From the NCBI RefSeq assembly GCF_932276165.1, contig NC_063997.1:5156001-5220000 (forward strand): a stretch of DNA of 64,000 nt. Direction: 5' to 3'. This stretch comes from Plutella xylostella. Its lineage: Eukaryota; Arthropoda; Insecta; Lepidoptera; Plutellidae. Of this stretch, positions 12,595 through 22,337 are shown one piece after another (positions within the stretch are counted from its first letter, which is position 1; each line of letters opens with the position of its first letter). The translations under genes and the position numbers were made by a program. Below the pieces are notes generated by a model, which ran no database searches, was not told the origin of the DNA, and saw only the letters and a list, made by a program, of their open reading frames with translations.

Positions 12595-15500
12595 TTACTT
12601 ACTCCGCTGGCTCAGCGACCCGAAGTGGATCTTGGCCTCCGACATTAAAGTGCGCCAATCTTCTCTATTCTGTGCCAATTCTGACCAGTCGGACACTTCC
12701 AGCTCTTTCAGGTCTTTGGCGACTTCGTCCTTCCAGCGGTATCTCGGCCGCCCCACCGGGCGACGCCCAGAAGGTTGACCAAGATATGCTTTTCTTACGG
12801 CTCGATCCTCTCCCATCCTCTCCACATGTCCTAGCCAGCGGAGTCGGGAAGATTTTATTTCTCCGATGATGTTGGGCTCGGACACTATATTTTCAATCTC
12901 CCGATTGTACCTCTGCCTCCATTCCCCATCTTCTCCTATTGTCGGCCCCAGAATCTTCCGCAATATCTTCCGTTCCGCCACTAGAAGTTTATTTTCCTCC
13001 TTTAAAGTTAGCGTCCAAGTTTCGCACCCATACATTAAAATCGGCCTGATGACAGTTTTGTAGATCCGGATTTTAGTGCTTCTGCTTAACAACTTGGACA
13101 CTAACACCTTGTGAAGGGCTGCGGTACATCTTAGGGCGTTAACTATACGGATGTCGATTTCATCCTCCCTCCGGTTTGTGTCTGTAATTGTGCACCCGAG
13201 ATATCTGAACTTGTCGACACCCTTGTAAGTTATACCATTCACGTGAAGGTCTTTTCGCTTTGTTGAGCGGTCTTTGTATCGTTTCATGTGAAGGTATTCG
13301 GTTTTCTCGTGGCTGATTCTGAGACCCACACCTTTCCCCTCTTCCTCCAGTTTCTCCGTCATTTTGACCACTTCTCGTTCGCTTTTCCCAAGGATCGCAA
13401 GGTCATCGGCATACCCTACAATTTTGTGCTTTCCGTTCAACTCTACTCCCCCATCAATCAGTAGCACTTTTCGGATGATGTGTTCGAGAGCTAGATTGAA
13501 CAGAACAGGCGAAAGGGCGTCACCCTGCTTGAGTCCGGTCACGACTTCAAACTCGTCCGTTAGCCCCCCTCCAGCTCTAACCCGCATTCTACTTGTTCCC
13601 GTAGCTATCTTAATCATTCTTACTAGCTTCTTCGGTACTTGGTAAGATGTTAGTATGTGGTAGAGGGTCTCTCGGTCGATACTATCATAGGCTTTGGCGA
13701 AATCAACAAAGAGACAGTGGACACTTTGGGCGTATTCCCATCGTTTTTCCATAGTTTGTTTCAGGAGAAACATTTGGTCCACTGTGCTGCGGTTTCTGCG
13801 GAAGCCACATTGATAGTCGCCGAGTATTTGCTCTGCATATGGTTCTAGGCGGGCGAGGATAATATACGAGAGCACTTTATATGCCGTTGGAAGCAACGCA
13901 ATCCCTCTGTAATTTCCGCATTTCTTCCTACATCCTTTCTTGTGTATCGGACAAATAATGCCAACATTCCACTCCATAGGTTGTTGCTCTTCCTCCCAGA
14001 TCCTACGAATTAATTCGTACAATCGAGATTGCATTGCTCCCCCACCATACTTCCAAAGCTCTCCAGCAATATTATCGATACCAGGGGACTTATGATTTTT
14101 AAGCCTCATGATGGCTCTCCTAACCTCTTCGAAGTCTGGTGGTTCCTTATGAGGGTCATGGTCTACTCGACAGTCTTCTGTGTTTACTGGGTTTTCATTG
14201 GTAACCGGTGGGCAATTGAGAAGTTGCTGAAAATACTGGCGCCACATGGTTTTCTGCTTTTCGGGATCCGAGACAAGGTTTCCTTCTTCGTCTTCGAGGA
14301 GTTGCGTGGCAGGTTGGTATGCCTTTTTAGCAGTTCTTACCTCTTGGTAGAACTTTCTTGATTCGTTCGATCTTATTAACGTTTCCATGTGTTTTAGTAT
14401 TCCTGCCAGATGATCCCTCTTTGCTCTTCTCACTAACCTCCTGAAGTCTCTCCTCGCTTCTCTGTGTTTTTCTTCCCATCTGTTGTCTTGTTCAGCCAGT
14501 ACTTTGTATTTCCTCTTTCTTTCAATTGCTGTTTCGCAGTTATCATTCCACCACTTTTTTCTCTTCTGTCGTTTCTTTTTTCCCAGTACTCGAATTCCTA
14601 CGTCTTTGACTATTTGTTTTGTTTGTTCCCAATCCATGTGTATATCAACTGTTTTGTCTAACTCTCTAAATCTATTGTTTAGTTCTAGGTTAAATGCCCG
14701 ACATGTTGTGTTATCTTGAAGACTATCTGTATTTATCATAGGTTCTCTAATGGGTTGTTTGAAATTAGTGGCATTAATTTTGGCCTTTACTTTAACGCCT
14801 ACCAGATAATGATCACTATCGCAGTCGGCCCCACGATACGACCGTACATCCTGAACCATGCTCTTGTGTCTCTCGTCTATCAGCACATGATCAATTTGAT
14901 TCACTGTTCTGCCATCATGTGATTTCCAAGTTCCTAGGTGAATGGCTTTGTGCGGGAACATTGTGCTTTTGATGACCATAGATTTTGAAGATGCAAAAGA
15001 TATAAGTCTCAGGCCGTTATCATTTGAGACTGGATGTTTGCTGAACAGACCAATTGTGGGCTGATATGCCTCTTCCCGTCCGACCTTGGCATTGAAATCC
15101 CCTATCACTATTTTGGTATCGTAGTCCGGAATTTGATCAAATGCAGTTTCAAGGTCTTCATAGAAGCTATCTTTAGCTTCATCATCGGCTTGTTCCGTCG
15201 GTGCATAGGCGTTAAGTATTGAAATGTTGTTAAATTTACTTTTGATCCTTAATAAACATATTCTTTCAGAGACTGGGACAAATTTGAGAACACTGCCCAC
15301 TGCTTTCTTACTCACCAGGAAACCAGTGCCATATTCGTGTTTCCCATAGTCAGGTCCACTGTACATAAACAATGACCCACCTTCTAAAAGACACTCTCCA
15401 TGTCCAGGCCACCTGACTTCCTGTAGTGCTGCGATGTGGATATTGTATCGCTGCAGTTCTTTATTCGTTTGGTACAGTGCTCCCGGCCTATACAAACTTA

Positions 15501-15636
15501 ATAAATTCCATGTAGATAATCGGAGGTCCAAATTACTTTGCCATAGGTCGTCGTTGGGATCGGATCGATTATTCTTCTTTGTCGGTTTCTTAACAATATT
15601 ATTTTTCCGTGGGAGGGCTGTTAACCCGCCGCACAA
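12595..15636 (-). CDS. LINE endonuclease-reverse transcriptase polyprotein
   Basis: Encodes the replication protein of the surrounding LINE: an N-terminal APE-type endonuclease nicks target DNA and a central reverse transcriptase copies the RNA. Visible endonuclease motifs in order are STWNLLSLYRPG, LQEVRW (catalytic Glu), GDFNAKVG and the SDHY box. RT motifs are KSPGIDNI, NYRGIALL, QCGFRRNRST, FVDFAKAYDS, LKQGDALSP and the YADD catalytic site, followed by FRYLGCTI. The C-terminus carries RWLGHVERM and a GRPRYRWKDEV tail typical of RTE relatives. The frame has no ATG before the endonuclease: it is open from just after a TAG near 15765, and the first internal Met is past residue 100. Initiation is therefore non-AUG, or the start was lost. 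Plus-strand frames across this region are shadows. Confidence 0.9.
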   Translation of the reverse strand: MCGGLTALPRKNNIVKKPTKKNNRSDPNDDLWQSNLDLRLSTWNLLSLYRPGALYQTNKELQRYNIHIAALQEVRWPGHGECLLEGGSLFMYSGPDYGKHEYGTGFLVSKKAVGSVLKFVPVSERICLLRIKSKFNNISILNAYAPTEQADDEAKDSFYEDLETAFDQIPDYDTKIVIGDFNAKVGREEAYQPTIGLFSKHPVSNDNGLRLISFASSKSMVIKSTMFPHKAIHLGTWKSHDGRTVNQIDHVLIDERHKSMVQDVRSYRGADCDSDHYLVGVKVKAKINATNFKQPIREPMINTDSLQDNTTCRAFNLELNNRFRELDKTVDIHMDWEQTKQIVKDVGIRVLGKKKRQKRKKWWNDNCETAIERKRKYKVLAEQDNRWEEKHREARRDFRRLVRRAKRDHLAGILKHMETLIRSNESRKFYQEVRTAKKAYQPATQLLEDEEGNLVSDPEKQKTMWRQYFQQLLNCPPVTNENPVNTEDCRVDHDPHKEPPDFEEVRRAIMRLKNHKSPGIDNIAGELWKYGGGAMQSRLYELIRRIWEEEQQPMEWNVGIICPIHKKGCRKKCGNYRGIALLPTAYKVLSYIILARLEPYAEQILGDYQCGFRRNRSTVDQMFLLKQTMEKRWEYAQSVHCLFVDFAKAYDSIDRETLYHILTSYQVPKKLVRMIKIATGTSRMRVRAGGGLTDEFEVVTGLKQGDALSPVLFNLALEHIIRKVLLIDGGVELNGKHKIVGYADDLAILGKSEREVVKMTEKLEEEGKGVGLRISHEKTEYLHMKRYKDRSTKRKDLHVNGITYKGVDKFRYLGCTITDTNRREDEIDIRIVNALRCTAALHKVLVSKLLSRSTKIRIYKTVIRPILMYGCETWTLTLKEENKLLVAERKILRKILGPTIGEDGEWRQRYNREIENIVSEPNIIGEIKSSRLRWLGHVERMGEDRAVRKAYLGQPSGRRPVGRPRYRWKDEVAKDLKELEVSDWSELAQNREDWRTLMSEAKIHFGSLSQRSK

Positions 15637-15781
15637 CCCCCGAAATGCTGGAGGGCCACACCCGTCGTTGGTCAGCGAGTCTATCAGACTTAGCCGGTTA
15701 GCGTAGCTAGGCTGTGCTACCGACCATTCCCCTATCCGCCACCCGGGGACGCTCCTCTACGCCAGACGGGACAGCGCGAGG
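12595..15781 (-). mobile_element. Near-intact RTE-type LINE retrotransposon
   Basis: An identical 12-nt target duplication, AAGAAGAAGTAC, flanks the element at 12583-12594 and 15782-15793. On the minus strand it has a GC-rich leader of about 145 nt, one open frame of about 1,013 codons, and a stop that is part of a short GTAA-type 3' tail, so there is almost no 3' UTR. Short repeat tails and an endonuclease followed by reverse transcriptase fit the RTE clade. The perfect duplication and unbroken frame suggest a recent insertion. Confidence 0.85.
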
Positions 15782-15793
15782 AAGAAGAAGTAC

Positions 15794-16269
15794 ATATTTC
15801 CGTTTATACCTAATTACGAGATTTACATACCTTCAACTAAGTACTTAACTATAATATGACACATTTATAAAATGCATATTCAAATATTAATATCATATGA
15901 AGGCTGCGATCCCAGTAGGAAAACAGTTTGGAGACGGCAACTTCCAAAAAGCTTCCAACTATCTTGTTAAATAGCAGAGATATTTATTGTATTGTAATGT
16001 TTTGAACAAAAACTATTTTCATTTTCATATTAAAAATTAGCCCGTCATCAAATTGTGATAAGTACTCAGAAATGGTGGCAAAGCAGGTGGCCAATGAAAG
16101 TCCAATGAATGAAAGAATAACGCGAGGTTATTTCTTTGATATTCATAAAGTTTCTTTACTTACTTATTATACTTACTTGTGTAGTATACACCCTTGTGCA
16201 GTTTTTGTTAAAATATCTTGTTAGGAGTTGGTTTCACTGCAATGATCTCTAATATGCCCACTCATACAA
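15794..16269. other. No gene recognised
   Basis: Spacer between the RTE element and the next LINE. No features seen. Confidence 0.5.
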
Positions 16270-18118
16270 AGTCACTGCAAACAGTTTACATCTAATCATC
16301 AGCATGGATTCTTTGAAGCTAGATCCACAAACACTAATTTGGTAACCTTCGAGAGCATCCTATCGGAGACCATAGATTCCCACGGACAAGCAGATGTGAT
16401 ATACACTGATTTTTGCAAAGCCTTCGATCGAGTATCACATAAAATTCTCGTCAGAAAGCTGGAATGCTTTGGATTTGCGGGTCCATTGTTGAAATGGTTA
16501 GAATCGTATCTCAGTAATCGTAGTTTTTATGTTGTTGTTAACGGATACGCTTCTGAATGTAAACAAATTAGCTCTGGAGGTCCGCAAGGTTCACATATTG
16601 GTCCGATTTTATTTAACTTATTTATCAATGATCTACCACTATGCTTTTCTAATTCCATTCCATTTATGTATGCCGACGACCTTAAAATTGTCAGAGTAAT
16701 TGAGTCTCTACGCGACTCAATCTTGCTACAGAATGATCTAAGTATTTTGTGCGAATGGTGTGAAAGAAACGGAATGCAGTTGAATCCCTCTAAGCGTCAA
16801 TTCACACGTACCACAACCACACCACGTCGCAGCGACAAAATGTGGTCAAGCTGTGGTTACGTGTGAATTGTGTGACAGCGGCTTTTTGCAGTTGCGTTGT
16901 GGCAGCGACAAAATATCGATGTGATTGCGTTGTCGCTGTCATTGCGATGTGGTAACCACGTCGTCGTGTGCAGCTAATACGGAAGACAGGTTGCCGCGGT
17001 GCCGCCGCCGCGTGGCGGCGTTGCCGTTGCGATGTGGTTGGGTTGTGGTTGCGTTGTGGTTGCGATGTGGTTGCGATGTGGTCGTATTACACAGGTGGTC
17101 GATAACAACGGCAAAATGTGGCACGTGTGAATTGGATTATTCATTGTCAATACAAAATATACACCCGACCACATCGCGTGGTTGTGGTGTGGTTGTGGCT
17201 GTGGTGTGGTTGTGGTACGTCTGAATTGACCCTAAGTGCTACCATGTAAAATTTACTAGGAAACAAAACGTTATTAATTCAAATTATCAAATAAGTAATT
17301 CCCCGTTAGAAGAACTTGAAATTATAAAGGACCTAGGAGTTTTCTTTGATAAAAAACTATCCTTTGTTCCTCAAATAGATAGTGTTTGCAAGAGAGCATC
17401 CAGGATGTTAGGCTTCGTAATTAGAAATTCAAAACAATTTAAAAAGGCTAAAACCAAGATAACATTGTATTACTCACTCGTTCGAAGCATCTTGGAATAT
17501 GCCTCGGTTGTGTGGAGACCACACTACGCTACCCACGCATTGCGGCTGGAACGAGTTCAAAAAAGGTTTGTACGACATCTACTTTACTCGGAAGGCATGG
17601 CTAAAAAAATAAAGTCCTACAACGAAGCGCTAAAACACTATAAAATGGTCCCAATTTCCAAAAGATTTGAACTCATTGACATGTCATTCCTATTTAAATT
17701 ATTTAATAACAAAATCAACTGTCCGCAACTGCTTTCAAAATTCAACTTCAGAATACCTCGTACAATTCCTCGTAGGCCCGTCACGCCACTCTACCCTCCC
17801 TTAAGGAAGACAGTTCTTGGGGCCAACTCGGCAATTCCACGCTTATGCAAGCTACTTAATCATCATAGTGGATCTATAGATATTTTCGCAACCACAATAA
17901 CTAATATACGAAACAGTATTTTTAATTAAACTTTTTATATGTACCAACTAACTTCATTTGTTAATAACTTAAGTAGTAGTCACTAAGCACCTTTATTATT
18001 AGGCATGCTGTGTTTATTCTTAAGTAGGTAGTGTATTTAGCCCTATTATTTAAAAGTATGTGTGAATGTACCTGATACACTATCTGTGAATAAACCTTAA
18101 TAAATAAATAAATAAATA
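16270..18118 (+). pseudogene. 5'-truncated CR1/jockey-type LINE, split by a MITE
   Basis: Two blocks of one reverse transcriptase frame, 16270-16794 and 17232-17929, followed by a 3' UTR ending in (AATA)n at about 18095-18120. The first block holds a Q-x-GF / RST motif, DFCKAFDRVSHKIL, a GGPQGSHIGPILF motif (normally SGVPQGS) and the YADD catalytic site. The second holds the IKDLGVFFD motif and the SILEYASVVW and RLERVQKRFVRHLL motifs of the C-terminal region. Removing the 437-bp insert plus one 5-bp duplication restores a single open frame, so this copy was undamaged in the retained part when it was hit. It lacks the endonuclease and first ORF. Confidence 0.8.
16795..17231. mobile_element. 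MITE with 30-bp TIRs nested in a LINE
   Basis: Flanked by CTAAG at 16790-16794 and 17232-17236. The ends are inverted copies over about 30 bp (left GTCAATTCACACGTACCACA; right, read in reverse, GTCAATTCAGACGTACCACA). The interior is biased, with runs of GTTGTGG/GCGATGTGG on one strand, so it gives spurious short open frames on both strands. No transposase. The 5-bp duplication is compatible with several superfamilies. Confidence 0.8.
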
Positions 18119-18374
18119 AATGATAACTAAAATAAGGGTGTCTACCAGTGGATGATCTTTTTCAGCATATCGGTGAGTCGGTGATCAGAGCGCGCTAAGC
18201 TTCAATAGAGCCTTTGGAGTTAAAACATATTGATTACCTACTTACATTACAAAACAAGATAAGACAATAAATTATAACAATATTGTATATTACAAATTTT
18301 CAACAAACTACAAAAACAGCAGTTACTTCACACCACTGTGGAACAACCCGCATCATCCCCACGTTGCCGAACAT

Positions 18375-18548
18375 TCAGCAGCAGTTGCGAAACCGGCAGC
18401 TGTATGTGCCGAACGGGCGGCCGCAGGGGCCGCAGCAGACGCGCCCGCAGCACGGGCCGCAAAACGGGGCCGGGTAGGCGCAGCCCGCCACCTGCCCGCA
18501 GCACGGGACGCCTAGCGACGGGCAGCAGCAGCCGTTGCAGCAGCTCAT
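18375..18548 (-). CDS. Cys/Gly/Pro-rich small protein (Mst(3)CGP-like), member 1
   Basis: A 57-residue protein with 17 cysteines (30%). It starts MSCCNGCCCPS, has CGPCCG and CCGPCG repeats and ends in RNCC. There is no signal peptide or membrane segment. CGP repeats in tiny intracellular proteins are the hallmark of the Drosophila Mst(3)CGP sperm-tail proteins, so a structural role in elongating spermatids is inferred, not shown. The GC-rich frame stands out from AT-rich flanks. It is divergent from the next member at 19050, with 501 bp between the two ATGs, and has CTGTCA/TGACAG boxes about 145-157 nt upstream. No canonical AATAAA was seen just downstream. Confidence 0.7.
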   Translation of the reverse strand: MSCCNGCCCPSLGVPCCGQVAGCAYPAPFCGPCCGRVCCGPCGRPFGTYSCRFRNCC

Positions 18549-18692
18549 GGTGAGGTTTTACACAGGAAATAGGTAATTAAGGGAAGTGATTTTTTATTAT
18601 TTTCTTAGCAGTAAATTTTTACGCAGAATTTTTTTGCAGAGTTTTTCAATGACAGAGTTTTTTTACAAAAATACAAAAAAATACGTGATTTG

Positions 18693-18705
18693 TGTCACTG
18701 TGACA
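18693..18705. promoter_or_regulatory. TGTCAC-T-GTGACA palindrome upstream of Cys-rich member 1
   Basis: A 13-nt palindrome, perfect except for its central base, lying 145-157 nt upstream of the minus-strand ATG at 18548. Similar TGTCA/TGACA boxes occur at comparable distances upstream of three of the other four Cys-rich genes. TGTCA is the core site of TGIF-class homeodomain proteins; the link here is inference. Confidence 0.35.
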
Positions 18706-18873
18706 GTTATTAACATGAAATAGTACTTATTTTGAGTTTTATTGTGAAAACCTCTATGGTACAAAAGCTTAGAATACGGTCTCGGTGTGGAATGTCAGCA
18801 TTTCCCACCAGATGGTTTAAATTTGGAAAATGATTGAACCACAGAGACTGTTCGAATCAAAACAAATAATTAC

Positions 18874-18888
18874 CTGTCAAATCAGTCA
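18874..18888 (+). promoter_or_regulatory. CTGTCA box upstream of Cys-rich member 2
   Basis: CTGTCA and CAGTCA lie 162-176 nt before the ATG at 19050, matching the boxes upstream of members 1, 3 and 5. Confidence 0.3.
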
Positions 18889-19049
18889 AAATACTTTATT
18901 TATTCATATATACCAATTTATAAATACAAAAAAAATAAGTTAAATGTGCTAAAATTAAGTAAAACAAAAACTGCAAAAGCATCTGAATTCTCACCTTATT
19001 GTTACCATATCCACCTAGAGACTTTTCATACTCTGTATAACCTGCTACC

Positions 19050-19628
19050 ATGCCAGTCCGCAACTGCTGCACGGGCTGCCAGGGCCCGATGTGCGGGCCG
19101 TGCTGCGGGCCCTGCTCCTACCGGCAGGAGTGCTCCGGCGTAGGCCCGTGGTGCCCGCACGGCATCGGCAACTGCTGCGGGTGGGGCCCGCTCGGCTGCA
19201 TGCATGGGTTAGTTGGCTTATAGCTTTTGATCAGGAAGATACTTGAACGGTTGGTGTGGTGATCTTGTGTCGTGCATACTGCATAGGTTCTAGTCTGATG
19301 AAAGCAGCTTTGGTCTGTAGTCAGAAGCAAAAGAGGTTGTATTTAACTGCAAGGGAGAAGTCCTTGGAGACATCAAAATAATATTGTTGATCTTCGAGGG
19401 TGTAAATGTATATATGATCGAAGGTGTTGATGCATAAAATAACAGCTGTTGCTTTTTTTAGGCCTATGTATCAATCATGAATTTCAAGACACCTTGCCTG
19501 TAAATATCGTCTGTTGTTACAGGGCGCGTGGTGGGGTGGCCGGCTCGTACTACAGCTGTGGTCACGGATGTATCGGCGGCTGTACCGGGGGGATATGCAG
19601 CTCGTGCTGCGGACCCAGCTGCAATTAA
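19050..19628 (+). CDS. Cys/Gly-rich small protein (Mst(3)CGP-like), two exons, member 2
   Basis: Exon 1 is 19050-19207 and exon 2 is 19523-19628, joined by GG|GTTAGT...TTACAG|G in phase 2 to give 87 residues with 19 cysteines. Exon 1 carries CGPCCGPC and WCPHGIGNCCGWG. Exon 2 carries a Gly/Cys tail with CGHGCIGGC and ends CCGPSCN. The phase fit, the continued Cys/Gly composition and the immediate stop support the splice. A polyadenylation signal AATAAA lies at 19793-19798. It is the only member of the cluster with an intron in its coding sequence. Divergent partner of member 1. The sperm-tail role is inferred from the family. Confidence 0.65.
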
Positions 19629-19792
19629 GCCCTCGCCCATAGGGGCACTATAGTCCCAAGCACACCCTGTTGTGGAAGTCCCAAGAACATCCTGTAGTGC
19701 GTTGGTCTGCGTTGCCTATTTATTTGCATTGACGAAACAAGTGTCGTGTTTTTAAAATGTGGTGGTTAACATGTAATGTGTGATTCAGGTTG

Positions 19793-19798
19793 AATAAA
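19793..19798 (+). other. Polyadenylation signal AATAAA
   Basis: AATAAA 165 nt after the stop codon of the two-exon Cys-rich gene. It is the first such hexamer downstream. Confidence 0.55.
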
Positions 19799-19892
19799 AA
19801 GAGTATTGTTTATATTTTTCATGGTTCCTTTTATATTAACTCCTATGTATCTTTAGTAAGTATTTTATTTATAAACAATAAGTATAGAACGA

Positions 19893-20154
19893 CCGACAGA
19901 CGACCGAATGGCGTAGTGACCCTGACTACTGAGCCGATGGTCCCGGGTTCGATTCCCGGCTGGGGCAGATATTTGTTTAAACACAGATATTTGTTCTCGG
20001 GTCTTGGGTGTGCCCGTAAAATGGCAATAGGCCCGCCCCCTATTACATTGGGACTAATATACACTCTGGCGAAAAGTGGGTGCAGCAATGCACCTCTGCC
20101 TACCCCGCAAGGGAGTACATTAGTACAAGGCGTGAGTGCGTGTGCGTGTGTGTG
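19893..20154 (+). mobile_element. tRNA-derived lepidopteran SINE
   Basis: A 10-nt target duplication, TATAGAACGA, flanks it at 19883-19892 and 20155-20164. The head has an A-box-like TGGCGTAGTGACC and the B box GGTTCGATTCC, then a conserved non-tRNA body (AGATATTTGTTTAAACACAG, GGTGTGCCC) and a (TG)n tail. The long open frame on either strand is incidental. Confidence 0.8.
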
Positions 20155-20345
20155 TATAGAACGAACTAACAAAATATCACGGTACCGTACTCTAGTGGTA
20201 CTCTAAACCACGAAGAAAGGAGTTGTTCTCAGTACGTCGATTCCAAGAGTGTGGGTCAGTAAACTTTTATCTCTCTATACAGGCAAGTATTTAATATATG
20301 GGGGATAGAGGTAAGTTGAATGAATATCAATAATTAGGTACTTAA

Positions 20346-20679
20346 GGACTCTACACACCAAACCCGCCGACCCGCCGACACAGCCCGGCGGCTTGGTGTC
20401 GGCGACTTAGTTTCAAGAATCATGTCGGCGACTCGTACCCGCGCGTGCAAGTCGGCGGCATGGCCGGCGACTTGCGTACGCGTACGCCTAGTTGTCCGCC
20501 GACACTCCACGTTCATACACACTGCAATCACTAACTAAAAAAGTTGTACTGATTTCTTGCCGCCGACTAACTCACCGACACAGCCCCATGACACATGTTG
20601 GCGGGTTGGCGGGTTTGGGTCGCCGACACCAAGCCGCCGGGCTGTGTCGGCGGGTCGGTGGGTGTGGTGTGTAGACTCC
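20346..20679. mobile_element. GC-rich foldback MITE
   Basis: Inverted ends of about 60 bp (GGACTCTACACACC at the left, GGTGTGTAGACTCC at the right) continue inward through CGCCGACACAGCCCGGCGG. The element is 334 bp, far more GC-rich than its surroundings, and non-coding. No clear target duplication. Confidence 0.7.
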
Positions 20680-20742
20680 TTTATGTCTACGATGTCTACA
20701 ATGCTGCTATCTGCTAATTACATCCATTAGATCTATGCTAAC

Positions 20743-20950
20743 TAGGGATGCCCGATCACGGCCATACGATCTAGCGATTTTTTGAATCGATTCAATGGCA
20801 TTCGATCTTTAGGAAAATCGAATCGTATGCAGAGAAGATCGTATGAAAAAATCGTATCATCAGAAAACGAAACTCCCCAGTTCGATTCACGGTGTTACGA
20901 TCCATTACGATCCAAAAAATCGATTCGAGCCAGAAATTCGGGCATCCCTA
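20743..20950. mobile_element. hAT-type MITE with 8-bp target duplication
   Basis: A perfect 8-bp duplication, ATGCTAAC, at 20735-20742 and 20951-20958 brackets a 208-bp element with 13-bp inverted ends TAGGGATGCCCGA. The 8-bp duplication and TAGGG ends are typical of the hAT superfamily. The interior is rich in TCGAT/ATCGTATG words and encodes nothing. Confidence 0.85.
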
Positions 20951-21460
20951 ATGCTAACCCAGAAAATAAATACCAAAAGTAACTTTTATAAATATCAAAC
21001 TTTATTAATAGACAGACATGAGTTAGTGGGTGATCTGGGACATGACTATTCTTCAGATTACAGAGAACAGACTGAAAACCAAGAATAACATTCAACACCG
21101 CGGTCCTGAAACAAATCAAGTATATTATTTCAAAAAAGTTCTTACATTAAAGATGGGTCATTAGATTGACCAAGGGATAATACAAACAAATCAAAGTACT
21201 CATTTGCAAATTAATTCATACCACTCGTGCGAATTAACTGTGCAACTGACTGACAAAAACCAGAGGTCATAGTAACTAGCTTTGGCGTATCCGGCATGAC
21301 CCCTGGTTCTTGTTGGTCATCAAATTTGGTTCTTGTTGGTTATCAGGTGCACAGTTAATTTACACGAGATCGGGAGAAGTGGAAATCCTTTCTTTGAGCC
21401 CTATGTCCCTGATGAGGGATAACAGGATTTCATCATCAACATCATCATCAGTAGATCACG

Positions 21461-21610
21461 CTAACCTGGACAAGGAGGTCCGCAGTTAGCCCCCGGCAGC
21501 GGGGGCCAGTGGCCGCAGCCCCCGATGCTGGGGTTGCAGCAGCGGTACGAGAACAAACAGTAGCCCCCCGCGTCTGGGCCGCCGGGGTAGCCTCCGTAGT
21601 ATATTGGCAT
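21461..21610 (-). CDS. Gly/Pro/Cys-rich small protein, cluster member 3
   Basis: A 49-residue frame starting MPIYYGGYPGGPDAGG, with six cysteines (CNPSIGGCGHW, CGPPCPG) and many Gly/Pro. It is less Cys-rich than its neighbours but has the same GC-rich, Gly-Pro-Cys composition, the same lack of a signal peptide, and the same gene layout. It is divergent from member 4, with 727 bp between the ATGs. CTGTCA/TGACA boxes lie at 21724-21758, 114-148 nt upstream. A minus-strand AATAAA is present at 21001-21006. Role unknown; a sperm structural role is inferred from the cluster. Confidence 0.55.
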   Translation of the reverse strand: MPIYYGGYPGGPDAGGYCLFSYRCCNPSIGGCGHWPPLPGANCGPPCPG

Positions 21611-21723
21611 TTTTGTAGATATTTTAGCTATGTATGAATTTTAGAAATATTTCTAATAATTATTTATAAAAAAATAGGATTTTTCGGATTTTTGAAAAAA
21701 AATGCGAGTTTTTTGTCTTGTAT

Positions 21724-21758
21724 CTGTCAGTCTGACATATTTCCAAAGATATTTGTCA
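21724..21758. promoter_or_regulatory. CTGTCA/TGACA box cluster upstream of member 3
   Basis: CTGTCA at 21724-21729, TGACA at 21733-21737 and TGTCA at 21754-21758, all within 150 nt of the minus-strand ATG at 21610. Confidence 0.35.
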
Positions 21759-22337
21759 TAGAGGTAAATAAACTCTATGGATTTTTTTATACGTTTGACC
21801 TGCCGTCATTATTTTTTTCAATTTATTTTTTATTCTGAGACTTTCAGGCACTTCATCATAATGAGAAAAACTTTGAAAAAGAAAGCTTGAAAAACGGTGT
21901 TCGGAAAATAATCCAAAGTGGGATTGTGAACTATCAAGGGCTGACGATGATGAAATATACCATGGCACTGTGTAGTAGTAGGTCTATGCATGGCACCTAT
22001 GCATGGCACGCATTTACAGAAAAACAGACTGAGGGCAAGACGAAACGCGCTGCTTTGCATCAAGTCGAACCTCTTTTTAAGAGAATATAAAACATAAATA
22101 GGTTAAATAAAAATAAAAAGATTTATTTTTGAATTTAAACACTTCGAACACCTTTCGAACGTCATCTACAAAGTCAAATTAATTCAGTATTCATCAGAAT
22201 TTTATACAAAACACAACAAAAAATCCAAAAATATTACTACTAAAGAACAAAAATTCAGCGTTTTTATCAACAAACTCAGCTTGAAAGTTTCAAGTTGAAA
22301 CCCGAAACCTTTGAATTTTAATACTACTTACAGCACA

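Noticed and set aside
12672..15706. Many plus-strand open frames
   Set aside because: Shadows of the minus-strand LINE reading frame.
16925..17224. Open frames on both strands rich in Val/Cys or His/Asn/Thr
   Set aside because: They lie inside the G/T-biased MITE and reflect its repeat words.
19843..20206. Long open frames on both strands
   Set aside because: They span the SINE and its TG tail; no protein family features.
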